From Sphingobacteriaceae bacterium GW460-11-11-14-LB5 (GTDB taxonomy: Bacteria > Bacteroidota > Bacteroidia > Sphingobacteriales > Sphingobacteriaceae), in assembly GCA_002151545.1 (NCBI GenBank), contig CP021237.1, forward strand, positions 5,828,001 through 5,892,000: a stretch of 64,000 nucleotides of DNA, in the 5' to 3' direction. Shown here one piece after another: positions 50,619 to 58,938 of the stretch. Made by a program: the position numbers and the translations under genes. The notes under the pieces are model-generated. The model made no database searches and had not been told where the DNA came from. It saw nothing but the letters and a program-made list of their open reading frames with translations. The stretch's first letter is position 1. Each line of letters opens with the position of its first letter.

Positions 50619-52671
50619 AACTGATGGGGATTTCGATATTTATGGTTGTGCCATTGCCAGGATGCGAATCGATTTCGAAAGTACCCTTAAGATAGGCGAT
50701 CCTGTTTTTAATGTTTTCTATTCCTAATCCCTTTTTATGGGTTGAGGTATCAAAGCCAATTCCATTATCTTCCAGCGTGATATAAAAGCGGTTTTTATTT
50801 TCGCTGACCTGTAAAACTACTTCTGATGCCTGCGCATGTTTTAGGGTGTTGGTGAGCATTTCCTGTACAATCCTGTAAATGATGATCTGTTCTTCCAGTG
50901 CAATCTGTTTAGAGATATTGAGTGCTTGAAAATCGATGTGCATATGGTTGCTCATCGCCGATTCTGCCAGGTCTTTTAAGGCCGTTTCTAATCCGAATTT
51001 TAGTAAGGTTTGGGGCATCATATTCCGGGCAATGTGCCTTAATTCGGTAACAGAACTATCCAGCTGATTAACAATTCTTTGTAACTCTACATCATGCAGT
51101 TGCATTTCCCTGTGTTTTGCCCAATTGGATAAGTTAATTTTTAAACCCGATAACATTCCGCCTAGTCCGTCATGTAAATCCTGTGCTACCCGGTTTCTTT
51201 CTTTTTCTTCGGCATTGAGCATGGCCTTGCTAATTTCTAATTGTTGTTTTTGTTGTAATTCGGCCACTCTCTGTTTATAATTTATGGCTCTTTGCGCTGC
51301 AAGTTTTTTATAGCCCCTAAAGTAAAAGTACAAAAGGATAGCGATGATCAGCAGAAAGAATGATGCTGCGATTAACAGGAATGTTGTTATTTTATTGTTC
51401 TTAATAATTAATGCATTTTGTTTCTTTTCTGCATTTAAACTCGCTATTTTTTTCTGGTTCTCTGCATTTTTATATTTAATTTCTAATGCATTAATATCCG
51501 CTTTAAGTTTACTATCATTCAGGCTGTCGTTTAATACTTTACTCTTTTTTATCCAGTTATAAGCCTCTTTAATATCACCATTCGCATAGTTTACTTCCGC
51601 AAGCGCTTCTGCTAATTTGAGTTTATTCGACGAAAGTGTATTTATTTCAGGCTGATCGACAATTTGCAGCAAGGTTTTTTTTGCCAGCACAAAGTTTTTC
51701 TGCTTAAAAAGGATCCTGTATTTCTCAAATATCACTTCCTGTAAAGAATAATTGTCGCTTAGCTTTTCGGCCAGTTTAATGGCTTTATCTGCATCTGATA
51801 AAGCAAGGCTGTATTGTTTGGTATTAATTAAATAACGAGTGGTGCTTTTGTAGTAGTCGAGCCAGAATATTGCCATCGGGTAGCCTGTAGCCACATGGTT
51901 TGATTTATCCAGTATGGTTTTAGCCAGATCGAGGTATTTTTTGGTGAGATTATAGTTTTTGAGGTGATAATAGTTTCCGGCAGTGGTTAGGTAAGCATTA
52001 ATCAGCAGGTAATATTTATCCGGAGAAGTCGCTTTTAAGGCATTTAAACCCGCTTGCAGGTAAGGTGTTGCTTTTTCGTATTGGCCAAGGTTTGTAAATA
52101 TCGTTCCGATAGAGACGTATTCTGTGCCTAAAAAGTCTTTGTCGCCAGCCTTTTTAGAAAGTGGTAAAACGCGGTTAATCAGGATATCGAGTGTTGTTTT
52201 AAGGTCGTCTTTGTGCTGTTGTATCAAACCATAGTTGTGCCAAATCATCGATCGCAACCGATAAATACCTTTTGTATTAAACTTGCTTAATAACGAATCT
52301 GCATGGGAGAGTAACTTTTCTGCTTTTGCGTAATTCCGGTCCTGGTAAATTAAAGATTCGTACCAATAAGATCTGGCAAAGAGTAATGGATACTTTTTAC
52401 TCCAGGTTCTTGCCTTGTTCAAATATAATACTGCTTTGGTACTATCATGATCTACCCAGAAATCGGTTAATTTAAAACCAGCTTCGGCTTTAAGGCTGTC
52501 GCGGAAGCTTCCATTTAAAATGCGACTCAGACTATCGCTATATTGTTTGTCGGCTGGTTGCAGCTGGGCCCGGCTATTCAGTGAATAGAAAATCAGCAAT
52601 GCCAGAAAGATGATATAATTTCTCATTAAACTAAAAATGCACGCTTTATTTCTCAACCAGAAATTAAACAC
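50611..52671 (-). CDS. TPR-containing sensor histidine kinase (HisKA_3)
   Basis: The 686-residue protein has a signal or first helix at the start. About 370 residues of periplasmic TPR-like helical repeats follow (for example YEKATPYLQAGLNALK and YSLALSDADKAIKLAEKL), and one membrane helix IAASFFLLIIAILLYFYFRGY near 445. A cytoplasmic HisKA_3 domain carries the phospho-accepting His in RVAQDLHDGLGGMLSGLKIN. The ATPase domain shows IVQEMLTNTLKHAQ, LEDNGIGFD and GIENIKNRI. It signals to the response regulator encoded 8 bp into its end. Confidence 0.93.
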   Translation of the reverse strand: MFNFWLRNKACIFSLMRNYIIFLALLIFYSLNSRAQLQPADKQYSDSLSRILNGSFRDSLKAEAGFKLTDFWVDHDSTKAVLYLNKARTWSKKYPLLFARSYWYESLIYQDRNYAKAEKLLSHADSLLSKFNTKGIYRLRSMIWHNYGLIQQHKDDLKTTLDILINRVLPLSKKAGDKDFLGTEYVSIGTIFTNLGQYEKATPYLQAGLNALKATSPDKYYLLINAYLTTAGNYYHLKNYNLTKKYLDLAKTILDKSNHVATGYPMAIFWLDYYKSTTRYLINTKQYSLALSDADKAIKLAEKLSDNYSLQEVIFEKYRILFKQKNFVLAKKTLLQIVDQPEINTLSSNKLKLAEALAEVNYANGDIKEAYNWIKKSKVLNDSLNDSKLKADINALEIKYKNAENQKKIASLNAEKKQNALIIKNNKITTFLLIAASFFLLIIAILLYFYFRGYKKLAAQRAINYKQRVAELQQKQQLEISKAMLNAEEKERNRVAQDLHDGLGGMLSGLKINLSNWAKHREMQLHDVELQRIVNQLDSSVTELRHIARNMMPQTLLKFGLETALKDLAESAMSNHMHIDFQALNISKQIALEEQIIIYRIVQEMLTNTLKHAQASEVVLQVSENKNRFYITLEDNGIGFDTSTHKKGLGIENIKNRIAYLKGTFEIDSHPGNGTTINIEIPISYE

Positions 52672-52773
52672 AGAATATACCTGAAATCAGGTAGAAAAAA
52701 ATGGTATTATATGGTTATTGTAAAGCAAAATGCTCATTTGTTTATTTGTAGTTCTATTTTTTTAAATCTAATT

Positions 52774-53172
52774 ATGAAAAACATCAAAATTAAAACATTT
52801 GTACTTTCTTTTTTTGCCTTAGTATTAATTACGGGTTTAATGTCGTGTAAAAAAGTTGAGGGAGAGTTGCCTTCAAAATCTTCACACAAGGTTGTTTTTA
52901 AACTCGAAGCTTCGGCAGGTAGCAACATTAGTACTGTAGTTTACGGCTATGATAGCCAAATTACTACAGCAACAAGCCTTAGCGGAACCACCTGGACAAG
53001 CCAGGAAATTACCGTACCAGCCGGAACCATTTCTATAAACATTGCTGCAAATGCCATGGGTGCCAATGCAAATTCTACTTTAAAAGCACAGATTTATGTA
53101 GATGGCGAATTAAAAAGAGAAGGTACCTCTAGCGGAGCAATCTTAAGCGCATCAGCATCGTTAGGCTTGTAG
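52774..53172 (+). CDS. Small secreted lipoprotein of unknown function
   Basis: The 132-residue product has a lipobox in GLMSC (Cys25) followed by KKVEGELP. The mature part has beta-type stretches with SSHKVVFKLEASAGSNISTVV and TVPAGTISINIAANAMG. A start at 52711 would put a second hydrophobic segment ahead, so 52774 is used. It resembles small lipoproteins with an Ig-like domain; the function is unknown. Confidence 0.7.
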   Translation: MKNIKIKTFVLSFFALVLITGLMSCKKVEGELPSKSSHKVVFKLEASAGSNISTVVYGYDSQITTATSLSGTTWTSQEITVPAGTISINIAANAMGANANSTLKAQIYVDGELKREGTSSGAILSASASLGL

Positions 53173-53480
53173 TTGGTTCATTAGTTGGTCATTCATAGTT
53201 GAAAATTACCAACTGCTAACTGAAAACTCTTCTCTGAGTCTCGTTCATTAGTCCATTGGGCTTGTTTGGATTAGGTCAAAACATTTTATCATTAAAGTAA
53301 AATGTTTTCATACGCTCCTCAACCTATGGACTTTTGAACTTTTACCGCATTAGCCTATTCACCTTCAATATTTGATCTATTGAACCATCAGCTATTGGCA
53401 AGCGCAACAACTGATAAACCAATGACTAAGAAACTGATTTCTATTCCCTAATCGACTTTCAGCTTTCCGCCTTTTTTCCC
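53173..53480. repeat. Word-type repeat and empty gap before lpdA
   Basis: AGTTGGT (53183-53189) is mirrored by ACCAACT (53208-53214), among words CATTAGTTGG, TAGTTGAAAATTACC and TAACTGAAAACT. The remaining 240 bp hold no supported gene. Confidence 0.5.
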
Positions 53481-53488
53481 TACATTTG
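53481..53488 (+). promoter_or_regulatory. Candidate -7 element for lpdA
   Basis: TACATTTG matches TAnnTTTG and lies 24 bp before the ATG at 53513, a normal leader length. This supports the ATG over a TTG start at 53486, which lies within the element. Confidence 0.45.
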
Positions 53489-53512
53489 GCTAATCAAAAT
53501 TCTCAAAAAATT

Positions 53513-54919
53513 ATGCAATACGATGTCGTTGTTATCGGTTCAGGGCCGGGCGGTTATGTAGGCGCAATCCGTTGTGCTCAGTTAGGTTTAAAAACTGCAG
53601 TTGTCGAAAAATATAAAACTTTTGGCGGTACTTGCTTAAATGTAGGTTGTATCCCATCTAAGGCTTTATTAGATTCTTCAGAGCATTTTCACAACGCTGC
53701 TCACACATTCACTACCCACGGTATCAACTTAAAAGATTTAAAGGTTGATATGAAACAAATGATCGCCCGTAAAGACGATGTTGTTGCTCAAAATACAGCA
53801 GGTATCACTTATTTATTCAAGAAAAACAAAATCGATTCTTTCGAAGGTGTTGGCTCTTTTGTAGATAAAAATACCATCCTGGTTACTAAAGCCGATGGTT
53901 CTACAGAAACGTTATCTGCTAAAAATGTAATCATTGCTACAGGTTCTAAACCAACAGCTTTACCATTTTTACCAATCGATAAAAAACGCATTATTACCTC
54001 AACTGAGGCTTTAAATATTAAAGAAGTGCCAAAAACGATGGTCGTTATTGGTGGTGGTGTAATTGGTTTAGAGTTAGGTTCGGTATACGCCCGTTTAGGT
54101 ACAAAAGTATCTGTTGTAGAATTTTTACCATCTATTATTGGTACGATGGATGCTGGTTTAGGTAAAGAACTTCAACGTGTGTTAAAGAAAACTTTAGGCA
54201 TGGAGTTTTACATGGGCCACAAAGTTACCGGCGCTACTACTAAAGGTAAAACCGTAACCGTTACAGCTGATACCCCTAAAGGCGAATCCATTTCTTTAGA
54301 AGCCGATTATTGTATTGTTGCTGTTGGTCGTACGGCTTATAGCGAAGGTTTAGGTTTAGATAAAATCGGTATCACTGTTGAAGAAAGAGGCAAAAAAATC
54401 CCGGTTAACGAACATTTAGAAACTTCAGTTAAAGGTGTTTATGCCATTGGTGATGTAATTACCGGTGCGATGCTGGCACACAAAGCAGAAGATGAAGGTA
54501 CTTATGTTGCCGAAACAATTGCAGGTCAGAAACCACATATCAATTATAATTTAATCCCTGGTGTGGTTTACACCTGGCCAGAGGTTGCTTCTGTTGGTTT
54601 AACCGAAGAGCAGTTAAAAGAAAAAGGAGTTAAATATAAAGCAGGTTCATTCCCTTTCAAAGCCAGCGGACGTGCAAAAGCAAGTATGGATACAGATGGT
54701 TTCATTAAAGTTTTGGCCGATGCCGCTACTGATGAAGTTTTAGGTGTACATATGATTGGCCCACGCGCTGCAGACATGATTGCCGAAGCCGTTATTGCTA
54801 TGGAATTCCGTGCATCTGCAGAAGATATTGCACGTACCTGCCATGCACACCCAACTTATACTGAAGCCTTAAAAGAAGCGGCACTTGCTGCAACTGATAA
54901 CAGAGCGATACATATTTAA
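53513..54919 (+). CDS. lpdA: Dihydrolipoyl dehydrogenase
   Basis: The 468-residue flavoenzyme reoxidises lipoamide in the 2-oxo acid dehydrogenase complexes and the glycine cleavage system. FAD-binding VVVIGSGPGGYVGAIR is at 5-20; the redox disulfide is Cys41-Cys46 in GGTCLNVGCIPSK. The NAD-binding VVIGGGVIGLELGSVYARLG lies mid-protein. The C-terminal HAHPTYTEALKEA has the catalytic His-Glu pair. Codon use is of the highly expressed type. The glycine-cleavage T protein is encoded elsewhere in the window. Confidence 0.97.
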   Translation: MQYDVVVIGSGPGGYVGAIRCAQLGLKTAVVEKYKTFGGTCLNVGCIPSKALLDSSEHFHNAAHTFTTHGINLKDLKVDMKQMIARKDDVVAQNTAGITYLFKKNKIDSFEGVGSFVDKNTILVTKADGSTETLSAKNVIIATGSKPTALPFLPIDKKRIITSTEALNIKEVPKTMVVIGGGVIGLELGSVYARLGTKVSVVEFLPSIIGTMDAGLGKELQRVLKKTLGMEFYMGHKVTGATTKGKTVTVTADTPKGESISLEADYCIVAVGRTAYSEGLGLDKIGITVEERGKKIPVNEHLETSVKGVYAIGDVITGAMLAHKAEDEGTYVAETIAGQKPHINYNLIPGVVYTWPEVASVGLTEEQLKEKGVKYKAGSFPFKASGRAKASMDTDGFIKVLADAATDEVLGVHMIGPRAADMIAEAVIAMEFRASAEDIARTCHAHPTYTEALKEAALAATDNRAIHI

Positions 54920-54958
54920 TTGATCGATGTTACTGTCGATTAATTAAAGTTAAATATT

Positions 54959-55063
54959 TGGGCATGCCCCAAGCTGCGCAAGGGTCGGGCTATACGTTTC
55001 AATCTTTTGTTGTGCTTTCAGCTAACCACAAAAGGATTTACACTGCTATCCCTCATGCAAAAA
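54959..55063. repeat. Structured intergenic element with GGGCATGCCC and ACAAAAGG hairpin
   Basis: Starting with palindrome GGGCATGCCC (54960-54969), the element continues AGCTGCGCAAGGGTCGGGC. An imperfect hairpin follows from AATCTTTTGTTGTG (55001-55014) and CCACAAAAGGAT (55026-55037), then GCTATCCCTCATGCAAAAAT. No open frame is evident. The pattern resembles dispersed elements remembered from Pedobacter and related genomes, so an ncRNA or mobile repeat is possible. Confidence 0.5.
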
Positions 55064-55066
55064 TCT

Positions 55067-55094
55067 AAAGCCGATAAGAAATTGTCGGCTTTTT
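55067..55094 (+). terminator. Rho-independent terminator (AGCCGA/TCGGCT)
   Basis: AAAGCCGATAA and TTGTCGGCTTT form a stem with a small loop followed by T6. It is the first strong stop after lpdA, about 150 bp past its stop codon, and follows the structured element, so the element is probably transcribed. Confidence 0.85.
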
Positions 55095-55101
55095 TAATTT
55101 T

Positions 55102-55148
55102 AGAGTTGTCAACTTTCTAGCAAACTGGTTATTAAAGTTGACAACTCT
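55102..55148. repeat. Perfect 15-bp inverted repeat (AGAGTTGTCAACTTT)
   Basis: AGAGTTGTCAACTTT (55102-55116) and AAAGTTGACAACTCT (55134-55148) are perfectly inverted with 17 nt between. The GTTGACAAC core recurs in the hairpin after the glycosyltransferase gene. Confidence 0.8.
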
Positions 55149-55319
55149 TTAACAATGACATTTCTTTTCTTGAAACCTCCAATTGAGTGAAGATCTGCAT
55201 TGTTTGCCCACAAGACTTTATTTTATTCTCTTTATATTTTCTTAATAAAATGATAACAATTAGCGCCTAAAAAATAGCGTTGTATGCGGCTATTTTTGCG
55301 GTTCAGATATTAAAAAACC

Positions 55320-56852
55320 ATGAACTGTAAAAAACTATTTGGCGCAATCCTGATTGCTTCATTGGCATTTACTGCCTGCAAAAAAGATCCAACTGATGAT
55401 CCGATTGTAGATCCTCCGGTGGAAGCCATCGTTCCTGAAAAAATCGACAGCTTTAAAGAAACCGCTTCTATTGATTTAGGTGGAGAATTTGCTTCAGAAA
55501 TTTCTGCTTACGATCCCTTAACAAAAAGACTATTTGTAGTAAGCAATGATGGGGCTACCAAAGTTGACGTAGTTGATATGAGCAAATACCCAACCCTTAC
55601 CAAATTGCAAACTTTAACCTTTGCCGGTAATGCGGGCATTAACAGCGTAGCAGTTAATAATGGTTTACTGGCAATCGCCTTAAATGGTGCAGATCCACAG
55701 GGAAATGGCGATGTAGTGGTATTAAAAACATCAACTTTAGCAGAAGTAAAAAAAATCACAGTAGGTGCCATGCCCGATATGGTCACTTTTAGCCCTGATG
55801 GAAACTATATTTTATCAGCTAACGAAGGCGAACCGAATGATGCTTATACTGTTGATCCAAAAGGAACCATTTCAATCATCAATATCAAAGACAATTATTC
55901 GGTTAAAACATTGGATTTTTCGGCTTTCGAATCACAAAAAGCAACACTGCTTGCAGGTGGTTTCAGAATTTATGGCTTAAATGCAAGTTTTACGCAGGAT
56001 ATCGAACCCGAATACATTGCCGTAAGTGCTGATTCTAAAAAAGCATATGTAACCCTACAGGAAAATAATGGTGTTGCCGAAGTAGACATCGTTGCAGGAA
56101 GCATCACCAAAATTAATCCATTGGGTACTAGAGACATCAGTTTGGCCGAAAATGCTTTTGATGTAAGCGATAAAGACAATAAAAAAGTTTTAGGTACCTG
56201 GCCCATCAAGGCTTTCTATCTTCCAGATGCCATTTCATATTTCAGCACAGGTGGTAATGCTTATTTAGCCCTGGCTAATGAGGGAGATACCAGAGCCTGG
56301 AAAGGTTATGATGAGGAAGTTCGTGTAAAAAGCTTAACGCTTGATGCTGCTAAATTTCCAAATGCAGCTACCCTTAAATTAGACGAAAACCTGGGAAGGT
56401 TAACCGTAAGCAAAGCCTTTGGCGATATAGATGGCGACGGCGATTACGATGACTTATATGCAACCGGCGGAAGAAGTTTAAGCATCATCAATGCCAACAC
56501 AGGTGCCCTGGTGGCCAATATTGGTAAAGATTTAGAGCAAAGGGTAATTGATGCAGGTAAATACGACGACGATCGTTCTGACAATAAAGGTGTAGAAGTA
56601 GAGGGCGTTACTGTTGCGCAGGTTAACGGACTAACCTTAGCCTTTATTGGGATGGAACGTGTAGATATGATTGCGGTTTATGATGTATCTACCCCAGCGA
56701 CACCAAAATTTGTTCAGCTTTTCTCAACAGGTGATGCGCCTGAAGGTTTACTGCTTGTTAAACCAAAAGATAGCCCGAATGGGAGAAGTTTGTTAATTGT
56801 GTCAAACGAGGCAGATGGTACTGTTCGGTTCTATCAGCCCGATAAAATATAG
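55320..56852 (+). CDS. Choice-of-anchor I family lipoprotein
   Basis: The 510-residue protein has a lipobox in FTAC (Cys20). The propeller-like repeats are GEFASEISAYDPLTKRLFVVS, AGNAGINSVAVNNGLLAIAL, MPDMVTFSPDGNYILSANEGEP and GDIDGDGDYDDLYATGGRSL. These match the choice-of-anchor I family, in which members are exported and often anchored to the surface. Calcium-type loops DIDGDGDYDD are visible. The ligand is unknown. Confidence 0.9.
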   Translation: MNCKKLFGAILIASLAFTACKKDPTDDPIVDPPVEAIVPEKIDSFKETASIDLGGEFASEISAYDPLTKRLFVVSNDGATKVDVVDMSKYPTLTKLQTLTFAGNAGINSVAVNNGLLAIALNGADPQGNGDVVVLKTSTLAEVKKITVGAMPDMVTFSPDGNYILSANEGEPNDAYTVDPKGTISIINIKDNYSVKTLDFSAFESQKATLLAGGFRIYGLNASFTQDIEPEYIAVSADSKKAYVTLQENNGVAEVDIVAGSITKINPLGTRDISLAENAFDVSDKDNKKVLGTWPIKAFYLPDAISYFSTGGNAYLALANEGDTRAWKGYDEEVRVKSLTLDAAKFPNAATLKLDENLGRLTVSKAFGDIDGDGDYDDLYATGGRSLSIINANTGALVANIGKDLEQRVIDAGKYDDDRSDNKGVEVEGVTVAQVNGLTLAFIGMERVDMIAVYDVSTPATPKFVQLFSTGDAPEGLLLVKPKDSPNGRSLLIVSNEADGTVRFYQPDKI

Positions 56853-56885
56853 TCGCGCTATCCTTTATTAATTATTATGTTTTAA

Positions 56886-56911
56886 CCCCGGTTTTATATC
56901 GGGGTTTTTTG
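56886..56911 (+). terminator. Terminator after the choice-of-anchor I gene
   Basis: CCCCG (56886-56890) pairs with CGGGG (56900-56904) around a 9-nt loop, followed by T6. It is 33 bp after the stop codon. Confidence 0.85.
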
Positions 56912-56924
56912 TTTTTTCTCTTGT

Positions 56925-57053
56925 CGTCATTTCGACTGGAGCCGCCGGTTTTCATCGGTGGCGAAATGGAGAAATCTACAAAAGGCGATACACCATCTTC
57001 TTTAGAAGATCTCTCTCCCGAAAGTTCGGGACTGCGCTACAGTCGAGATGACG
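56925..57053. repeat. GTCATTTCGACTG/CAGTCGAGATGAC paired repeat
   Basis: CGTCATTTCGACTG (56925-56938) is inverted against CAGTCGAGATGACG (57040-57053) with one mismatch. Inside lie GGAGAAATCTAC and AGATCTCTCTCCCGAAAG. A half copy occurs at 33161-33196. Confidence 0.75.
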
Positions 57054-57115
57054 ATTAACGCATGAATGTATACTTTTATTTTCTCAAGATTAAGCCCTAT
57101 ATTGCGGTACATAAT

Positions 57116-57282
57116 AAAACTTTAGGGGTGCCTTCAAATAAGTCGGCTGAGAATATACCCATTTTATAGGTGAAAGGTAAAAGGTAAAAGGCGGAAGGTG
57201 AAAAACCATATGCCCTAAACCTTACACCCTATGCCGTATAAATGAACCTGATCCGGATAATGCCGGCGTAGGAAATTAGTTT
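57116..57282 (+). promoter_or_regulatory. TPP (thiamine pyrophosphate) riboswitch
   Basis: The aptamer signature is complete: GGGGTGCC (57125-57132), CGGCTGAGAATATACCC (57044+100, at 57144-57160) and, after an insertion, GAACCTGATCCGG, then ATAATGCCGGCGTAGGAA (to 57274). P1 can form from AAACT (57117-57121) and AGTTT (57278-57282). It lies 62 bp before thiD, so TPP should lower expression of thiD-tenA. An insertion of about 80 nt, itself a hairpin, sits between the ATACCC strand and GAACCTGATC. Confidence 0.95.
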
Positions 57283-57344
57283 GTCTGCAAAAATTGCGTA
57301 AAAATGCATACTGCATTTGAAGACTCCTGAAGTTATACAACAAA

Positions 57345-58178
57345 ATGAAGTCTTTCGCAATGAATTATATCAACGTATTAACCATAGCAGGCTCCGATAG
57401 TGGAGGTGGTGCAGGTATTCAGGCCGATTTAAAAACCTTTTCTGCTTTGGGTTGCTTCGGTACTTCAGTAATTACGGCAGTAACCGCACAAAACACAATG
57501 GGCGTGCGATCCGTGCATGGCATTCCGGCAGGAATCATCAAAGATCAGTTACAGGCGGTTTTAGAGGATATAGTACCTGTTGCCATTAAAATCGGAATGA
57601 TTAATCGTGCCGAAGTGGTTCAGGTTATCGAAAAGGAATTAAAAACCTATAATCAGTATGTTCCCGTTATTTTAGATCCGGTTATGGTAGCCACCAGTGG
57701 CGATCGGTTGATCGAAGCTGATACGGTTACCCAATTGGTTAAAAAATTGTTCCCCTTGGTCACACTGGTTACCCCGAATATCGATGAGGCCATTATCCTT
57801 TCCGGGCAAGAAATCCATAACCTCGAGGACATGATTGCTGCGGGCAGAAAAATTATTGAAAAAGGGGCAAAAGCCGTTTTGATAAAAGGAGGACATTTAA
57901 TCGGGCCAATCATTTACGATGTTTTTATGGCCGGAAAGGAGGCACCTGTGATATTAGAAAGTGCATTTATTGCTTCTAAAAATCTACATGGAACAGGTTG
58001 TACACTTTCTTCGGCCATCGCTGCAGAAATGGCTAAGGGCAGCAGTTTATTAGCCGCGATTAAAAATGCAAAAGGTTATATCAGCCAGGCCTTACAAACA
58101 GGTAGCGAAGTAAAAACGGGTAGGGGCAACGGGCCATTAAATCATTTTTTCGAACCTTTAAAACTAATTATCCAATGA
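57345..58178 (+). CDS. thiD: Hydroxymethylpyrimidine/phosphomethylpyrimidine kinase
   Basis: The 277-residue enzyme phosphorylates HMP and HMP-P for thiamine synthesis or salvage. The ribokinase-type features are VLTIAGSDSGGGAGIQADLKT, the FGTSVITAVTAQNT block and the anion hole and base motif LHGTGCTLSSAIAAEMAKG with the catalytic Asp region. A TPP riboswitch controls it, and it overlaps tenA by 4 bp (ATGA). A start at the second ATG (57360) is also possible. Confidence 0.95.
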   Translation: MKSFAMNYINVLTIAGSDSGGGAGIQADLKTFSALGCFGTSVITAVTAQNTMGVRSVHGIPAGIIKDQLQAVLEDIVPVAIKIGMINRAEVVQVIEKELKTYNQYVPVILDPVMVATSGDRLIEADTVTQLVKKLFPLVTLVTPNIDEAIILSGQEIHNLEDMIAAGRKIIEKGAKAVLIKGGHLIGPIIYDVFMAGKEAPVILESAFIASKNLHGTGCTLSSAIAAEMAKGSSLLAAIKNAKGYISQALQTGSEVKTGRGNGPLNHFFEPLKLIIQ

Positions 58179-58828
58179 AATGGAGCGAACAGGCATGGGA
58201 ACGCGTAAAACCCGTTTATGCCAGGATTTTAGCAATGTCTTTCAATATAGAATTAAGCAATGGCAGCTTGCCTACAGAAAAGTTTATCTTTTATCTGGCA
58301 CAGGATGCCTACTACTTGTTGGAGTTTGGCCGAACCTTAAGCACCATTAGTAGCCGTATGCAGGATGCAGATTTGGTGATGGCCTTTGCCAGATTTTCTA
58401 CAGGTGCAATTTTTGCCGAGCGTAGTTTGCACGAAAGTTATTTTGTAGAATTTGGTTTAGCTAACCAAGTGCAGCCGACTCCATCTACACTGTTGTACAC
58501 CAGTTATATCCTTAGTCAGGCTGCCTATGCCAATGTAGAAATTGCAGTAGCGGCTGTTTTGCCCTGTTTCTGGATTTATAAGGCAGTGGGCGACCATATT
58601 TTTGCACAGCAAAATGGCGATCAGAATCCTTACAAAAGGTGGATCGATATGTATGCAGGTGTCGAATTTGCTGCTGCAGTAGAAAAAGCGATTGATATTG
58701 CCGATCAACTGGCAGCGCAGGCTAATGCAGCCACTAAACAAAAAATGCTGGAGGCTTTTGATATGGCAACCCGTTTAGAATGGATGTTTTGGGATAGCGC
58801 TTATGGACTGGAAAAATGGAAAATCTAA
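58175..58828 (+). CDS. tenA: TenA-family aminopyrimidine aminohydrolase
   Basis: The 217-residue helical protein has the TenA pattern: LSNGSLPTEKFIFYLAQDAYYLLEFGRTLS with the active-site Tyr and Asp, then PTPSTLLYTSYILSQAAYANVEIAVAAVLPCFWIYKAVGD and a C-terminal FDMATRLEWMFWDSAYGLEKW with Glu. TenA recycles thiamine breakdown products to HMP, which the upstream ThiD then phosphorylates. The 4-bp overlap places the two in one riboswitch-controlled operon. Confidence 0.94.
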   Translation: MKWSEQAWERVKPVYARILAMSFNIELSNGSLPTEKFIFYLAQDAYYLLEFGRTLSTISSRMQDADLVMAFARFSTGAIFAERSLHESYFVEFGLANQVQPTPSTLLYTSYILSQAAYANVEIAVAAVLPCFWIYKAVGDHIFAQQNGDQNPYKRWIDMYAGVEFAAAVEKAIDIADQLAAQANAATKQKMLEAFDMATRLEWMFWDSAYGLEKWKI

Positions 58829-58938
58829 GATTTTAACCAGGCGAGCTGTAAATATTTTGATAAAATGTTAAAAACCTGTCGGTATTTCCAATAGATTTAA
58901 AGAACTTTGTAGTTCATTTTATAATTTAAAACATCACT

